Below, in pieces: positions 22,694-30,397 of a stretch of DNA of 39,132 nucleotides; positions within the stretch are counted from its first letter, which is position 1; every line of letters begins with the position of its first letter. The translations under genes were made by a program, and so were the position numbers. The notes below the pieces were generated by a model that saw only the letters and a program-made list of their open reading frames with translations, did no database searches and was not told the origin of the DNA. Source of the stretch: a virus; the IMG/VR virus record IMGVR_UViG_3300031576_000160, positions 1 to 39,132 of that record; one strand, 5' to 3'.

Positions 22694-23125
22694 TTAGAGA
22701 CAGCCGCAGACAGATGCGTCGGCGTTGGTGCAGTGGCCGAACTTCCCGGTGCCGTCGTTCATCTCGCACAGCGCGCCAGCGCCGCCGCTGGTCTTGTCGA
22801 TCTTCGCCGTGGTGACGGCGGCAGAAGCGATCTTGTCGGACGTGACAGCAGCGGAGGCGACCTTGGGCGTAGTGACCGCGCCTGATGCGATCTTCGCGGA
22901 CGTGATCGAGGCATCCGCGACCGCGCCGGTGATCGTTCCGGAAATGGCGACATCCCCAACGATGTCTAGGGCCGTAGAGGCCGCAGTCTTGCCCTTGCCG
23001 ATGGCGACACCGCTCGAGGTTACGTTCATGATGGTGGTCCCGCCGTCCGGGCTGAAAGTATACTGCCCCGCGAGAACAATGCCGGCCAGGGCCGGAATGA
23101 GCAGAATGGAGAAAAACTTTTTCAT
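22694..23125 (-). CDS. Exported-looking protein with AVTTxKI decad repeats
   Basis: A 143-residue protein starting MKKFFSILLIPALAGIVLAG, a classic signal peptide. Residues of about 68-110 have four 10-residue repeats (ASGAVTTPKV, ASAAVTSDKI and similar), the same type as in the fibre at 10213. The C-terminus is Cys-rich (LCEMNDGTGKFGHC, SVCGCL) and could form disulfides after export. It is coupled to the upstream gene by ATGA. It could be a head fibre or an envelope protein; the signal peptide favours the latter. Confidence 0.65.
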   Translation of the reverse strand: MKKFFSILLIPALAGIVLAGQYTFSPDGGTTIMNVTSSGVAIGKGKTAASTALDIVGDVAISGTITGAVADASITSAKIASGAVTTPKVASAAVTSDKIASAAVTTAKIDKTSGGAGALCEMNDGTGKFGHCTNADASVCGCL

Positions 23126-23589
23126 GGCGTGTGCGCCTCCTCTGGATGCTTCTTGATCCGCGTCTTGCCGATCTTCGCCGCAAGTTGCACGGTATCGAGT
23201 TCCTCGTCCGGCCTCACGGGGACGTATATCAGTCCCCGCTCAGCGCAGAGCTGCGCTTTCTTCGCGATCATCTCCTCCATCCAGGCCGGAGTCGAGTCGA
23301 ATACGTCCATCTCGCCGCCGGGGACGCTGAAGGTGTCCACCACCAGCAGGTCCTCATGGAAGAAGTACCGGAAGGCATCTAGGCCTGCCAGCCACACGGG
23401 GCGCCAGTCGATGACGTACCCCGTAGCGTGCCGACCGTTGAGGCGGGACAGGGCGATGGCGATCGCCGCGCCTTCTGGGTCTTGGCGCGGCGCGGGCTTC
23501 GAGTACTCTGCAACTTCCTTCGGGTCATACTCGAACCCCCGCTTCCGCTTCGTCCGCACCGCCTTCGCCTTCCTGGTCACGCCTTCCAT
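23122..23589 (-). CDS. Virion-region protein, unknown
   Basis: A 155-residue protein directly after the major capsid gene. The N-terminus is strongly basic (TRKAKAVRTKRKRGFEYD). The middle has VIDWRPVWLAGLDAFRYF, and the rest is mixed alpha/beta. I do not recognise a family. The basic N-terminus could contact DNA or the capsid interior. It follows a strong intergenic hairpin and is coupled downstream to a signal-peptide protein. Confidence 0.55.
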   Translation of the reverse strand: MEGVTRKAKAVRTKRKRGFEYDPKEVAEYSKPAPRQDPEGAAIAIALSRLNGRHATGYVIDWRPVWLAGLDAFRYFFHEDLLVVDTFSVPGGEMDVFDSTPAWMEEMIAKKAQLCAERGLIYVPVRPDEELDTVQLAAKIGKTRIKKHPEEAHTP

Positions 23590-23618
23590 GCCTCCTCCAT
23601 CCTATCCTTTACCCGCGC

Positions 23619-23648
23619 CCCCGGGGACCTATCCAAGCATCCCCGGGG
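23619..23648 (-). other. Strong hairpin after the major capsid gene
   Basis: CCCCGGGGA (23619-23627) pairs with TCCCCGGGG (23640-23648), a perfect 9-base stem with a 12-base loop. It is located about 18 bases after the capsid stop. No T tract follows, so it may protect the capsid mRNA 3' end or act as a processing or weak termination site that raises capsid expression over the genes behind it. Confidence 0.5.
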
Positions 23649-23665
23649 ATCTCCGGGTCGCCCTA

Positions 23666-24784
23666 TCAGATGACGGGCGCGGTGGCGTTGATCGAGCCCG
23701 CGAAGATGTAGCGGGACTCCAGCACGGCCACCTGATACCGTCGGCGGGCCTTCCACCGGTTCAAGTCGTTGTCGAACGACTTGCCCGAGTTCGGGTCTTC
23801 CTGCACCACGCTCAGGGGCTCGCGCTCCTGGAACGGGATGCTGGTCCGCTCCTCCATCAGGAACCAGTCCCCTGATCCGAGGAAGCGGCTGACGCCGAGC
23901 TTGTACAGGCCCTGCAACGGGTTCACGGTCATCGTCCATCCGGTCTGCCCGGAGGCCGCATCCCCGATCGTCTCGGACCCGGCCGCGCCCGGGATACTGG
24001 GCTGGAGCGAGCTGTTGAGCAGCTTTGCCGCGTTGAACTTATCGGACGTGCTGACCAGCAGGTACGACGGCATGACCATAATCCGCTGGCCGAGCGGATC
24101 GCGGATTCCCTGGAGGGCGATGTCCGCCAGCTCCAGGTTGGGCTGGGTCAGCGAGGCGTTCGCCGCGAACCGGTTGCCGATCGTGGTGCTGTACGTCGCC
24201 CCACGGACGGCAGCCATAACGTCGAACTCTTCCTTGTACCGCACTCGCTGCCCCATCTTCGACGGGCGCTTTGCAAGCTGCCCCGTCTGATCGTCGCTGA
24301 TCGCCTCGATCGGCATGGCGAAGATACGAGCGACCTTCTTGTTGATTAGCACCGTGTCCAGGCCCTGGACGCGGCTGTCGCTGATCGGCCCGCCCGGAGC
24401 GACTTCCTCCGGAAGCTCCGGAGAGTAGAGCGGCGCGTACCACTCCTGCCGGTTGGACGACGGGATCATCTGCACGATGTCGGGGTAGATCACCGGGACG
24501 GCCTTGTAGGCGTCGAACATGAACTGCTGGACGCCGTAGCGGTACAACTGCCCCAGAGCGGAAGCCGGGGTCGCCTCGCGCAGGCTCTCGCCGCAGACGC
24601 CCTCCAGTTTCGCCCAGAAGTCCTTGCCGTTCCGCTTGGTCTTGCCCCAGTCAAGCTCCGCCGGGTCAATGCCGTGGCGGCGCTTGATGCTCTCCTGTAG
24701 CTCAGTCTGGGAACGGGACGCCTCTCCGAGTTGGAGATCCCGCTCCTCGATCTGGGCTTCCGTCAGCTTGTAGCCGATGTGCAT
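23666..24784 (-). CDS. Major capsid protein (Mu gpT-like)
   Basis: A 372-residue protein in the expected position behind the protease/scaffold and decoration genes. Segments such as YRYGVQQFMFDAYKAVPVIY, RQEWYAPLYSP and GNRFAANASLTQPNLEL are like HK97-fold capsid proteins of the Mu gpT group. The C-terminal part has the usual RYQVAVLESRYIFAG P-domain-like strand. It has a good GGAGG site. No N-terminal delta domain is obvious beyond a helical 60-residue start, consistent with a separate scaffold. Confidence 0.85.
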   Translation of the reverse strand: MHIGYKLTEAQIEERDLQLGEASRSQTELQESIKRRHGIDPAELDWGKTKRNGKDFWAKLEGVCGESLREATPASALGQLYRYGVQQFMFDAYKAVPVIYPDIVQMIPSSNRQEWYAPLYSPELPEEVAPGGPISDSRVQGLDTVLINKKVARIFAMPIEAISDDQTGQLAKRPSKMGQRVRYKEEFDVMAAVRGATYSTTIGNRFAANASLTQPNLELADIALQGIRDPLGQRIMVMPSYLLVSTSDKFNAAKLLNSSLQPSIPGAAGSETIGDAASGQTGWTMTVNPLQGLYKLGVSRFLGSGDWFLMEERTSIPFQEREPLSVVQEDPNSGKSFDNDLNRWKARRRYQVAVLESRYIFAGSINATAPVI

Positions 24785-24799
24785 GGTAGCGATTCCTCC

Positions 24800-25225
24800 T
24801 TAGTTCTCGGGCAAGGCGTTGAACTCAACCTTGATCCGGGTCACGTTCCCGGCCGCGCCGGTCACGGATGCGAGTTCGCGGACGCGGCCGACCTTGGTCG
24901 CTCCGCCGCCCGAGGACGAGGTGACGATCTGCGGGTCCGCCGTGGCGTACACCGCATCGCCGTAGGCCACCGTATCGCCGGCCGTCAGGAAGAAGAAGAA
25001 CACGCCGCTCCGAAGGACGACGACGGTGCTCAACTGATCCAGCAGGCTGGTGACAGGGCTCGTGTCCTGACAGATGCCGTGCAGCGCATCCGTCGCCGCG
25101 CTGATCGGCACGATCAAGTTCGCGCTGACTTTGACGAGGTCGCCCGAGTTCACGGCCTGGGCCGCAGACTTCGGCGCCTGTAGGACGCCCGCGTCGTGCG
25201 CGGACGGGTTGTTGGGGCTGCTCAT
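24800..25225 (-). CDS. Capsid decoration protein (DUF2190-like)
   Basis: A 141-residue, beta-rich protein. AQAVNSGDLVKVSANLIVPI and TAGDTVAYGDAVYATAD are typical of DUF2190/gpD-like head decoration proteins, which stabilise the capsid surface. It lies between protease/scaffold and capsid, as in many phages. The ribosome binding site is GGGAGG. The family is assigned by pattern only. Confidence 0.75.
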   Translation of the reverse strand: MSSPNNPSAHDAGVLQAPKSAAQAVNSGDLVKVSANLIVPISAATDALHGICQDTSPVTSLLDQLSTVVVLRSGVFFFFLTAGDTVAYGDAVYATADPQIVTSSSGGGATKVGRVRELASVTGAAGNVTRIKVEFNALPEN

Positions 25226-25227
25226 GG

Positions 25228-25842
25228 TTACTTGCCTCCCTTGAGGAGCCCAGAACCGGCGAGGGCTTCCTGCATTTTGGTGCGAGCCTCAGGCCCGCCC
25301 GTCTTCCCGCCCGCGCCCGGAACTCGGGCAGCGGTCACGCTCTCCAACAGCGCCTTGCGGGATGCCACGAAGACATCCATCTGCTTCTCGGTCTTGCCGG
25401 TCATGAGGATGCGAAGCTCGTCATGGAACTGCGCCGGGATGCCAGACTCCGCGAGCTTCTTGTCAACCACGACCTTGTCTGCCGCAGCCTTCCGGACCAT
25501 GCGCTCGCCCTGCCACCGCTCGAATAGGTGCTTCTCGCCCTCGGTCATCTTCCCCGAAGCGAACCGCGCCGACTCGGCCGCGTAGGCCTCCTCCTCCGTC
25601 GCCTTCACTGGCTCAAGCTGGCCGTCCTTCTCGGCGGGCTTCGCCATTTCTGATTCCTCCTTTTTCGGCTCGTCCTTCTTTGGCTCATCGCCCAGGGCCT
25701 TGTGCAAAGCGTCCAGGTGCCCGCTCACCTCATCCAACGCAGGCCCATAGGCCTTGTCGTGCGCGGGGTCCTTCGCCACCGCTGCCCGCATCGTCTTGAG
25801 GGCCTCGGAAGCCTTCATAAGTGCTTCTTTGTGTTTCTCCAC
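25228..25842 (-). CDS. Nested scaffold protein, long form (internal GTG)
   Basis: The in-frame GTG at 25842 is preceded by AAAGGAGG with a 4-base gap. The product would be 204 residues, starting MEKHKEALMKASEALKTM, and would be all helical, acidic and free of the protease domain. This matches lambda C/Nu3 and similar designs in which a scaffold is translated from within the protease gene. A further in-frame ATG at 25647, with AAAGGAGG eight bases upstream, would give a 139-residue short form. Confidence 0.6.
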   Translation of the reverse strand: MEKHKEALMKASEALKTMRAAVAKDPAHDKAYGPALDEVSGHLDALHKALGDEPKKDEPKKEESEMAKPAEKDGQLEPVKATEEEAYAAESARFASGKMTEGEKHLFERWQGERMVRKAAADKVVVDKKLAESGIPAQFHDELRILMTGKTEKQMDVFVASRKALLESVTAARVPGAGGKTGGPEARTKMQEALAGSGLLKGGK

Positions 25843-26682
25843 GGTTCCTCCTTTGGTAGCTCCGCTCTCCAGGATCGCCTTTACGCTTTCGCGCAGGGCG
25901 GGGACTGCTTCCCTGAGCGGCTTCCCTCCGGCGGCGGGCTGAGTTACGATATCGGCACTTACGACTCGAGTGATGTCCTGCACGTCGTGCCAGGTCCCGT
26001 CCTCTTTATCAACGGGGCTCGTCACGCCGTCCGCGTTGATGGAGATTCCGATGTAGTCCTGGCTCGGGAACTTGTCCGAGTAGTTCAGGGCTTCGACGAG
26101 CATGTCCCACGCCCACGCGAAGGCATCGCCCTGATTGATCTTCAGCAGGGCCTTGACCTTCCCCACCCCCCCGACCTCGACGTATTCCGGGGAGTGGAAA
26201 TACCCAACGATGTCGCGGATAGACCTCTCGGGGCGGGCCTGCTCCTCGATCTTGTCCGGATGGTCCGCGTAGCACTTGGCCCCATCGAAGCGCGCGTAGG
26301 ACTTCTGCAGGGCCTCTTTGGTGTAGAAGTGTTTGTCCACCTTGTTCCCGGGCCCCTCGCTAATGATATAGACCGGGACCTGCCGCAGCCTCGGGTCCAC
26401 CATCGTCTCGCGCGCGCCCTCGCAGAATCGGACGCCCCACCGCAGGAGCTTGTCGGCCTCGCGGGTGGGTCGGTAAAGCTGTCCGGCGGCGCTCGGGGCG
26501 CTGGCCTCGGCGGCCTTGTACTTCTTCCAGGCCTCGGCAAGATTCTCGCACTCCTTCCCGCCCGGAGCGTAGCCCTGATCGGACATCCAGTTCGCCAGAG
26601 CCCATGGATTGTAGATAGTAGGATCGGTCTTCATCCTCTTGACCGTGGGCTCCCACCCGGCCGGGGTCTTCTCGGTGATCAT
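25228..26682 (-). CDS. Prohead protease-scaffold fusion with nested starts
   Basis: A 484-residue protein. Residues of about 1-270 contain VPVYIISEGPGNKVDKHFYT, ADHPDKIEEQARPERSIRD, IGISINADG and RVVSADIVTQPAAGG, which resemble Mu gpI-like and related prohead proteases. Residues 280-484 are Lys/Glu/Ala-rich and helical, as in scaffolds. Two strong internal ribosome binding sites (AAAGGAGG at 25847-25854 and 25656-25663) precede in-frame GTG 25842 and ATG 25647. The ATG at 26682 overlaps the upstream stop (ATGA), making a longer N-terminus unlikely. Confidence 0.78.
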   Translation of the reverse strand: MITEKTPAGWEPTVKRMKTDPTIYNPWALANWMSDQGYAPGGKECENLAEAWKKYKAAEASAPSAAGQLYRPTREADKLLRWGVRFCEGARETMVDPRLRQVPVYIISEGPGNKVDKHFYTKEALQKSYARFDGAKCYADHPDKIEEQARPERSIRDIVGYFHSPEYVEVGGVGKVKALLKINQGDAFAWAWDMLVEALNYSDKFPSQDYIGISINADGVTSPVDKEDGTWHDVQDITRVVSADIVTQPAAGGKPLREAVPALRESVKAILESGATKGGTVEKHKEALMKASEALKTMRAAVAKDPAHDKAYGPALDEVSGHLDALHKALGDEPKKDEPKKEESEMAKPAEKDGQLEPVKATEEEAYAAESARFASGKMTEGEKHLFERWQGERMVRKAAADKVVVDKKLAESGIPAQFHDELRILMTGKTEKQMDVFVASRKALLESVTAARVPGAGGKTGGPEARTKMQEALAGSGLLKGGK

Positions 26683-26927
26683 GGCGTGATCCGACCCAGG
26701 GCGAAGTTGATCGCTGCGTCGTTGTCCCAGTAGTTGCAGCATCCCTTCTCCGGGTCCACGTTGAACTTCCAGCGCTGGCAGAAGTTCATCTGGACGAAGA
26801 CGCAGGTGGCGCAATGGATCGGGACCGGGGAGCTAACGTATCCTGCTTCGATCCTCTTATCGGCATCGCTCGCCTTGTCTCCTTTCGCCATCGGAACCGG
26901 CGGGGCGGGGATCGCTCCGTCGCGCAT
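26679..26927 (-). CDS. Cysteine-rich small head-region protein
   Basis: An 82-residue protein. Five cysteines lie in a short stretch (CATCVFVQMNFCQRW, then GCC), able to bind a metal or iron-sulfur-like site. The start at 26927 (MRDGAIPAPP) follows GGAGG nine bases upstream. A longer start at 26999 would place an intrinsic terminator inside the coding region. It ends with an ATGA overlap on the protease gene. Small Cys-rich proteins at this position occur in other phages, but I know no function. Confidence 0.65.
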   Translation of the reverse strand: MRDGAIPAPPVPMAKGDKASDADKRIEAGYVSSPVPIHCATCVFVQMNFCQRWKFNVDPEKGCCNYWDNDAAINFALGRITP

Positions 26928-26966
26928 GATCCCGGCCTCCACCAGTCCGCTCCTCAGTTCAGACAC

Positions 26967-26993
26967 AAAAAAAGAGCCTCCGCGTGTCGGCTC
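26967..26993 (-). terminator. Intrinsic terminator in the leader of the capsid operon
   Basis: The minus strand has GAGCC (26993-26989), a 10-base loop, GGCTC (26978-26974) and seven T (26973-26967). This is a rho-independent terminator pattern. It lies only about 20 bases downstream of the predicted start of the promoter at 27051-27022, so it ends upstream transcripts or attenuates the capsid-operon leader. Confidence 0.7.
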
Positions 26994-27006
26994 CTCCATC
27001 CCATCC

Positions 27007-27051
27007 GATGCTTCTGCATCATTTGTAGCAGACCATCTCGCGCTTTGTCAA
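27007..27051 (-). promoter_or_regulatory. Extended -10 promoter of the capsid operon with palindrome
   Basis: The minus strand has TTGACA (perfect -35, 27051-27046), an 18-base spacer ending in TGC and TACAAA (-10, 27027-27022), so an extended -10. Directly downstream lies the palindrome GATGC-AGAA-GCATC (27020-27007), spanning the likely start site and a possible operator. The -35 overlaps the stop codon of the upstream gene. The intrinsic terminator follows at 26993. Confidence 0.62.
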
Positions 27052-27272
27052 GAGAGCTTCCCGGCCCTGAGTTTGATCAACACCATCCTGCCGTCGGGAG
27101 ACGCCGTTACCTCGAAACTCTCTTTGTTCAGGTCCCGCCCCCACTCACTGGAAATCTGCTCCAGATGCATGACGATCTTCATGAGCGCGCCGCTCACGCC
27201 TTCGTGCCGATCGAGGAACTTAACGAGCCTCGCGTTCTTGGTCCCGATGAACTGGTAGACGTTATCAGCCAT
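27048..27272 (-). CDS. Small head-region protein, unknown
   Basis: A 74-residue protein starting MADNVYQFIGTKNARLVKF. It has an N-terminal helix, a central EGVSGALMKIVMHLEQISSE helix and a strand pair near the end (FEVTASPDGRMVLIKLRAG). The start at 27272 has GGAGG six bases upstream. Its stop codon forms part of the -35 box of the next promoter. No family is recognised. Confidence 0.6.
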   Translation of the reverse strand: MADNVYQFIGTKNARLVKFLDRHEGVSGALMKIVMHLEQISSEWGRDLNKESFEVTASPDGRMVLIKLRAGKLS

Positions 27273-27273
27273 C

Positions 27274-27429
27274 CTATCCCTCCACCCCGTCAAACAGCAC
27301 GTGAATCCTGGGCCCCGTGTGGCGACATCCCACGCCGAGTATCCCGAGCGCCATCAGCGCGATCCCGATCAGGATCAGCAACCATCCACGCTGCTTCTCC
27401 TTCCTCCGGGTGATCTCGGTGATCAGCAT
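27274..27429 (-). CDS. Membrane or lipoprotein-like microprotein
   Basis: A 51-residue protein with a basic N-terminus (MLITEITRRKEKQRGW) and a strong hydrophobic helix (LLILIGIALMALGILGVG) ending at a Cys (GVGCRH). It fits a single-pass membrane protein, and LGVGC is lipobox-like. The ATG abuts the upstream stop (TAGATG) and the stop is one base from the next start. It could be an accessory lysis or exclusion protein in an unusual place between head genes. Confidence 0.55.
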   Translation of the reverse strand: MLITEITRRKEKQRGWLLILIGIALMALGILGVGCRHTGPRIHVLFDGVEG

Positions 27430-28410
27430 CTACTCCGTTCCTCCCACGATCAATCCGGTGGCCCCGTGATCCGCCGCCCAATCCTTGAACGTCTGCTGGG
27501 GCTGATCCGTCTGTCCGAACTCTCCGTAGGTCTGCCCGATCGGCAAGTCCATGTACGTGCAGGTGCAGTTGGGGTGGCTCAGGGCCGGGGGGTAATCCTC
27601 CGGGCCGTCCAACTCCCTGCCGTCCAGATCAACGCAAACCGGACACGCCCCCGCATGAGCAAGCCATACCGTCTTGCCGATCGCTTCTTCATTCTCTAGT
27701 CGGAACTGGTAGCCACCAAGGCTGCTGGCCCTCCGGAGTTCCGTTCGCGCGATCATCTCCGCCCGCGAAGTCGCCGCCCGTCCGCTCGTCCCCATCTCCC
27801 CACGGATGCGCTTGGCGGCCTGGAGCCAACTCTCCTGGTCGATCATCGAGCGCATGAGCCCCTGTTGAATCCGGTGGGCCATGTCGTCGGTGATGATCCC
27901 CAGTCTTTGTGAGAAGTTCGCGCCCTGGTAATCCTGGTAGAGCATCCCCAGGATCTCCTGGTCAGGGATGATCCCGAACCGGATGGCCTCGGGATTGGCA
28001 CCAAGTTCCTGCGCCGAATAGGCCCCGTGAGCATAGGCCCGCTTGAACTGGGCGACTAGGGACCGCTCGATCGCGCCGTTGGTCTGTCCACCCAGGGCCT
28101 CGATGCGGTTCACGATCTGCCGAAACAGGAAGTCCTGCCGTCCCGTTCGGCGCATGGTGGCGAGGTCCCACTTCTCCACGCCGACCGCATCGAAGGACTG
28201 CCGGACCTCGTTGTTCAGGTCCTCGAGCGCCGCGCGGAACAAGCCCCGGAGTTCCCGCCTCTGGGCGACCTCGGCCACGTTGAGGTCCACCTGCCGGCCA
28301 CGGTAGAGCCGCCAGAACCGCCCGACCTTCCGCTGATCCAGGCCTTTAAGCCTTTCCTCGATCGCCGCTTGATCCAGGGGCGTGGTGGGGTCCATCTCGC
28401 CGCCGGCCAT
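27430..28410 (-). CDS. Mu gpF / SPP1 gp7-like head morphogenesis protein
   Basis: A 326-residue protein. The C-terminal region has the family's characteristic AEMIARTELRRASSLGGYQF, then CPVCVDLDGREL and HPNCTCTY, which probably binds zinc. The N-terminal two-thirds is helical. Such minor capsid proteins bind the portal-containing vertex during head assembly. The ATG abuts the portal stop (TAAATG), and order portal-gpF is standard. Confidence 0.88.
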   Translation of the reverse strand: MAGGEMDPTTPLDQAAIEERLKGLDQRKVGRFWRLYRGRQVDLNVAEVAQRRELRGLFRAALEDLNNEVRQSFDAVGVEKWDLATMRRTGRQDFLFRQIVNRIEALGGQTNGAIERSLVAQFKRAYAHGAYSAQELGANPEAIRFGIIPDQEILGMLYQDYQGANFSQRLGIITDDMAHRIQQGLMRSMIDQESWLQAAKRIRGEMGTSGRAATSRAEMIARTELRRASSLGGYQFRLENEEAIGKTVWLAHAGACPVCVDLDGRELDGPEDYPPALSHPNCTCTYMDLPIGQTYGEFGQTDQPQQTFKDWAADHGATGLIVGGTE

Positions 28411-30351
28411 TTAAGATCGGTGCTGGAGCCTGATCTCGCGCTTCTCTTGACCGCCCAGGGAGCCCGTGGGCTTCGGCTGGGGCTCGGGCGCCGTGGCCCC
28501 CGACCCAGCAGGGGCCGCGGCAGAACCTTGAGGCACCTGGGGCTGTCCCGCGATCGGTGCAGGGCGGTTATAGAGCGCTCCCGCGCGCCGCAACTCCTCC
28601 GCCGCGATCTCGGCCTGGGCTTCGTCGTAGTCAAAATTCTCGATCCCAAGCTCCTTGGCGATCATCGCCGCGCCGTCCTCATGGGAGATATACCCGCCCA
28701 CCACGGCGAAGTCCACGTCCTTGATCTTGGCGCTCCGGTCCTCGATGGCGATCTCCGGGAACTGGAAGTCGATCTTGACCTTGTGATCGACCGTCTCCCC
28801 CGTCTCCTCGTCCACCACCACGCTAGGAAGCCGTCCTGATTCGATCTCCCCCCGCGCCCAGGCCTGAGCGATATCCCGCAGGACCCGGCCCAGGGTGATC
28901 TGCCGCGCCTGGAACTTCTTGGTCCCCGGCTCGGAGGCCACGACCGCGCTGGCTCGCGCGCTCTGATCCGCGAAGCCCAGGTATTCCTTCGGGACTCCCA
29001 GGCCCACGGCGATCATGTTGATGATCCCCATCGCCTCGTCGGTTCCGTCGGAGCCCTTGAGGTCAACGGTCATGGGGGTGAGTTCGCTGGCCTCGTTCTC
29101 CACCCACACGCTCCCGAACTCGGGCTGTTGATTCCCGAACGAATTAATGAAGGACTGCACATCGGAGTCGGAGCCCTTGATCTTGTTCTTCCACGCGAAG
29201 GTGGACTGGACGATGGCCCGGAGGACGCGCGCCGTCCAGAAATCCTTGTACCGCTTCAGCCACCCCAGGACCGGGAAAAGATCGGAGCGCCCGCGCTTTT
29301 CGTTCGGCCCCACGTTGATCTTGTAGTGGAGCATCTCGTCCGCCGGTATCTGGTTGATGACGTACTTCGAGGACTCAAACCGGCCTGGGTCGAAGCGTTG
29401 ATCCGCCCCGCCGCTGTAGAGGACCTGATACTGCGTCGGGAACTGCTGATGGTAATAGAACACGCCCACGCTCGACGCGCCCATCCCGGTTTCCATGTCT
29501 TCGAGGTCTGTGACGATCTCCCAGACCGTAGATGGGTCCACCCACCGCACGCTCAACTCCTTGGTGATCGGGTTGACGGCCTTCCGGAGCATGAGCTCGC
29601 CGTCCCGGCTGATCGTGTCGCTCCACATCTCCAGCCGGCTGTTGAGGTCCAGCTTGTCGGCCCAGGCGTCCCACCGTTCTTGGCACTCTGGGTGGCAGGC
29701 CTTCGCGGATACTCCACGACCAAGTACGAAGTGAGTGATGATCTTCACACCCTGGTGGGCGATCGGGTTGTGATTGAACGCCTCGAAGGCTTTAGCGAAC
29801 CCGTCCAGCATATCGTGGAGGTACAACTGCTTGGAGAACGGCCCGCCCATGATTGGGACGTATTCCTGGAAGGGCTTGGTGCCAGCGATCGTCTGGGTAG
29901 GGTCCTCTGTGTCAAAGAAGGATTCCCGCAAGGCGCGTTCTTTTGGGTCGATCAGTGAGTCGTCTTTGAGCTTGATCCCTGCTTCGAGCATCCGCTGGAC
30001 CTTGGGCCAGCCGACTTCCGCCCGCCGCACCGCATCCCGCAGTTCGGCGTTGCTTGTGATGCTCCGGACCCGATACCCGCCCGCTCGGTTGACCTCGAAG
30101 ATGCGAGCATACTCCACGCCAGGGATGGCGCTGGCTTTCCCCAGGCCGCCGGTCTTCGTCCGCTCTCCGAATAGCGCCTCAAGAAACCGCGAATAGAGGC
30201 TCTTGGTGGAGTGGTTGAGCGCCTTAAATTCTTCGTCGGGATCGTAGGCTTCGGAGAGGAACGCCCGCATATCCGGCGCGCGCCCCTTCCCGCGTTTGGC
30301 GAACGGCTTTGCTGCCGGGGCGGCTTCGGGCCTTCCGTTGGCAGAACCCAC
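28411..30351 (-). CDS. Portal protein
   Basis: A 646-residue protein, long for the family. It has portal-like segments FNHNPIAHQGVKIITHFVLG, RWVDPSTVWEIVTDLEDME and ADEMLHYKINVGPNEKRGRS, then VGLGVPKEYLGF before a helical C-terminus. The last 60 residues are Pro/Ala/Gly-rich. Portals form the dodecameric DNA channel at one capsid vertex. The assigned start is a GTG at 30351 without a ribosome binding site, six bases after a -10 box, so the mRNA may be leaderless. ATG codons downstream (for example MRAFLSEAYD) are alternatives. Confidence 0.85.
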   Translation of the reverse strand: MGSANGRPEAAPAAKPFAKRGKGRAPDMRAFLSEAYDPDEEFKALNHSTKSLYSRFLEALFGERTKTGGLGKASAIPGVEYARIFEVNRAGGYRVRSITSNAELRDAVRRAEVGWPKVQRMLEAGIKLKDDSLIDPKERALRESFFDTEDPTQTIAGTKPFQEYVPIMGGPFSKQLYLHDMLDGFAKAFEAFNHNPIAHQGVKIITHFVLGRGVSAKACHPECQERWDAWADKLDLNSRLEMWSDTISRDGELMLRKAVNPITKELSVRWVDPSTVWEIVTDLEDMETGMGASSVGVFYYHQQFPTQYQVLYSGGADQRFDPGRFESSKYVINQIPADEMLHYKINVGPNEKRGRSDLFPVLGWLKRYKDFWTARVLRAIVQSTFAWKNKIKGSDSDVQSFINSFGNQQPEFGSVWVENEASELTPMTVDLKGSDGTDEAMGIINMIAVGLGVPKEYLGFADQSARASAVVASEPGTKKFQARQITLGRVLRDIAQAWARGEIESGRLPSVVVDEETGETVDHKVKIDFQFPEIAIEDRSAKIKDVDFAVVGGYISHEDGAAMIAKELGIENFDYDEAQAEIAAEELRRAGALYNRPAPIAGQPQVPQGSAAAPAGSGATAPEPQPKPTGSLGGQEKREIRLQHRS

Positions 30352-30357
30352 GCAGCG

Positions 30358-30387
30358 AGTCTAGCAGGACCACGCCCGCGCTGTCAA
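30358..30387 (-). promoter_or_regulatory. Extended -10 promoter for the head operon
   Basis: The minus strand has TTGACA (perfect -35, 30387-30382), an 18-base spacer ending in TGC and TAGACT (-10, 30363-30358). It lies in the 46-base gap between terminase and portal. The portal GTG starts seven bases after the -10 end, so transcription would begin at or next to it. The layout matches the promoters at 38829 and 27022. Confidence 0.58.
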
Positions 30388-30397
30388 TGCTTCCCGC

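Noticed and set aside
26683-26814. N-terminal extension of the protease to 26814
   Set aside because: It lies over the cysteine-rich gene in another frame and has Arg/Leu-rich shadow composition. The ATG at 26682 overlaps the upstream stop.
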